Shown here: positions 14,171 to 15,272 of the stretch, one piece after another
How positions within the stretch are numbered: the stretch's first letter is position 1
Layout of the letters: each line of letters opens with the position of its first letter
Source: Planctomycetaceae bacterium
GTDB lineage: Bacteria > Planctomycetota > Planctomycetia > Planctomycetales > Planctomycetaceae
Reading direction: 5' to 3'
NCBI GenBank assembly: GCA_947479075.1
Contig: CANJZR010000022.1
Coordinates: 1-15,272, forward strand
Length of the DNA stretch: 15,272 nt
The notes under the pieces: model-generated
Told to the model about the DNA's origin: nothing
Database searches by the model: none
Seen by the model: the letters and a program-made list of their open reading frames with translations, nothing else
Position numbers and translations under genes: made by a program

Positions 14171-15128
14171 ACACAGCATGATGCGACCGACAACACGTTG
14201 GCTGGGAATGGCATTGTTGGGGCTGATGGGGACCTCTCTCTTAGCCGACACAATCCAGTTGAAGTCCGGACACAAAGTTCAGGGAGAGATCCTCAAGGAG
14301 ACCGAGCGAGAGGTCTTCATTGATATCGGGGTCGATGTTGTGCGGATTCCTGTGGATCGAATCCTGAGCCGTGAAGCGGGCGATGGCGCGGCCGCAGACA
14401 CGAAGGGGACCACCGAAGGAAGCAGCGACGAAGTGTTTCGGACGGCGAACCTTCCCTTCAAGTCGGTGAAGGAACTGGCCGAGGAGTACGGCGAAGGTGT
14501 CGTCATGGTCGAGACGCCCAGCGGACTCGGCAGTGGGTTCATCATCAACGACCGTGGGTATTGTGTGACGAACTATCACGTTATCGAGAAGGAAACCCGT
14601 CTGGCTGTGGTGATCTTCGACAAGACCGACGCCGGTGACTTTGTGAAGCGGCGGATCACAGAGGTGAAGATCCTGGCGATGAATCCATACTTCGACCTGG
14701 CCCTGCTCCAGATCCCACCTGTGGAGGGTTTCAAACTCACCACCGTCGCGCTGGCTCCCGATACCAATCAAAAGGAAGGCGATACCGTCTTCGCCATTGG
14801 AAATCCTCTGGGGCTCGACCGCTCGGTCTCGCAGGGCATCATCAGCACGCGGGCCCGCAATTTTGACGGAATCACCTACATCCAGACCACAGCTGAGATT
14901 AATCCCGGGAACAGTGGCGGCCCGCTGTTTAACTCGCGAGGCGAGGTGATCGGCGTGACCAACATGAAGCTGGAGGGAGGCGAAGGCCTCGGCTTTGCCA
15001 TTCCCATCAGTTACGTGAAGCACTTCCTGCGGAATCGAGATGCGTTTGCGTTCGATGAGAAGAACCCCAACGCCGGATTCCGCTACCTCGATCCACCCCG
15101 CCGCCGAAAGATGGAAAACGCCCCGTGA
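14160..15128 (+). CDS. Exported trypsin-like serine protease (S1C, HtrA-like, no PDZ)
   Basis: This 322-residue exported protease has a signal peptide (RWLGMALLGLMGTSLLA, ending near residue 29). A short SH3-like segment follows (DTIQLKSGHKVQGEILKETE and EVFIDIGVDVVRIPVDRI), of a sort often found on planctomycete exported proteins. The protease domain (about 100-290) carries the full triad: His140 (VTNYHVI), Asp179 (NPYFDLALLQI) and Ser252 (INPGNSGGPLFN). No PDZ domain follows, unlike DegP/DegS, and the protein ends in a basic PPRRRKMENAP tail. GTG 14160 is chosen because AGGAG (14147-14151) lies 8 bases upstream; ATG 14178 or 14181 are alternatives with a shorter leader. It overlaps the cytochrome gene by 11 bases, so translation is probably coupled. 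The likely role is envelope protein quality control; the substrate is unknown. Confidence 0.93.
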   Translation: MGTEHSMMRPTTRWLGMALLGLMGTSLLADTIQLKSGHKVQGEILKETEREVFIDIGVDVVRIPVDRILSREAGDGAAADTKGTTEGSSDEVFRTANLPFKSVKELAEEYGEGVVMVETPSGLGSGFIINDRGYCVTNYHVIEKETRLAVVIFDKTDAGDFVKRRITEVKILAMNPYFDLALLQIPPVEGFKLTTVALAPDTNQKEGDTVFAIGNPLGLDRSVSQGIISTRARNFDGITYIQTTAEINPGNSGGPLFNSRGEVIGVTNMKLEGGEGLGFAIPISYVKHFLRNRDAFAFDEKNPNAGFRYLDPPRRRKMENAP

Positions 15129-15163
15129 GTTGAATCGGGAATGGAATGAAGAAGTGATGGGAA

Positions 15164-15269
15164 CACTAATCTCCACTGATCTCCACTAATAGGAGAGCCA
15201 CTCCTCTCCATCCCTTTGAACTCAACCCGCCCAGTCCATTACTCCCCTCCGGATTAGTGCCAATTAGTG
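15164..15269. repeat. 10-bp-phased ATTAGTG repeats in both orientations
   Basis: On the minus strand, 15190-15164 reads three units with a 10-base step: ATTAGTGGAG, ATCAGTGGAG, ATTAGTG. On the plus strand, 15253-15272 reads two more: ATTAGTGCCA and ATTAGTGAAG. The two clusters face each other across about 60 bases and could form a large stem-loop or be a tandem protein-binding array with one site per helical turn. They fill the spacer after the protease gene. Confidence 0.65.
15192..15209 (+). terminator. Weak hairpin after the protease gene
   Basis: GGAGAG (15192-15197) pairs with CTCTCC (15204-15209) around CCACTC. It lies inside the phased-repeat region and is followed by ATCCCTTTG. The stem is short, so it is a tentative terminator for the cytochrome-protease unit. 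Confidence 0.3.
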
Positions 15270-15272
15270 AAG

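Noticed and set aside
12956..14275. 439-codon minus-strand open frame opposite the cytochrome gene
   Set aside because: The plus strand has a lipobox, a linker and CxxCH with a ribosome binding site. The antisense frame is an artefact of GC-rich third positions.
14241..15176. Minus-strand open frame opposite the protease
   Set aside because: The full Ser-His-Asp triad and signal peptide lie on the plus strand.
1..15272. CRISPR array, tRNA, rRNA, transposase or phage genes
   Set aside because: I looked for regular repeat-spacer arrays, CCA-ending cloverleafs with tRNA box motifs, and DDE or tyrosine recombinase motifs, and saw none. A covariance-model scan could still find a small RNA.

Overview
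The window looks like a chromosome segment of a planctomycete, probably of the order Planctomycetales. The grounds are two DUF1501-type 3' ends, GC-rich genes interspersed with lower-GC unknown genes, long intergenic spaces full of inverted and short direct repeats, TTG and GTG starts, and a c-type cytochrome lipoprotein beside a PDZ-less trypsin-like protease. The taxonomic call is inference. I saw no rRNA, tRNA, CRISPR array, transposase or phage gene.

Bases 1-4760 are an accessory, rearranged region. It opens with the 3' end of a DUF1501 gene, followed by a lower-GC gene of unknown function, an intergenic block with GCACTGG-type repeats, a Tat-exported unknown protein (minus strand), a spacer with a cloverleaf-like inverted repeat, a TauE/SafE-type permease (minus strand) without a canonical start at its expected N-terminus, an internally deleted DUF1501 remnant whose 3' end copies the first one, and a second lower-GC unknown gene (minus strand).

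Bases 4761-6830 hold an AraC-type regulator and an RclC/YkgB (DUF417) inner-membrane protein as a two-gene minus-strand unit. Upstream lies the 3' remnant of another gene, cut off at a short dispersed repeat. Bases 6831-10076 carry two housekeeping genes on the plus strand, ilvD (branched-chain amino acid synthesis) and a DEAD-box RNA helicase with an SD-supported TTG start. Each is followed by a terminator-like hairpin; the second is a perfect 30-nt bidirectional palindrome.

Bases 10090-12959 contain the most interesting pair. A divergent aldehyde-dehydrogenase-fold protein keeps the catalytic Cys but lacks the general-base Glu. It stands back to back with a short ANL-superfamily adenylating enzyme that seems to lack the C-terminal domain. 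The arrangement recalls EhpF/EhpG of D-alanylgriseoluteic acid biosynthesis and suggests reduction of a carboxylic acid to an aldehyde through an acyl-adenylate. The substrate is unknown.

Bases 13052-15128 hold a cytochrome c'-like lipoprotein and an overlapping trypsin-like (S1C) exported protease, both acting outside the cytoplasmic membrane. The window ends in an intergenic stretch with 10-bp-phased ATTAGTG repeats in both orientations.
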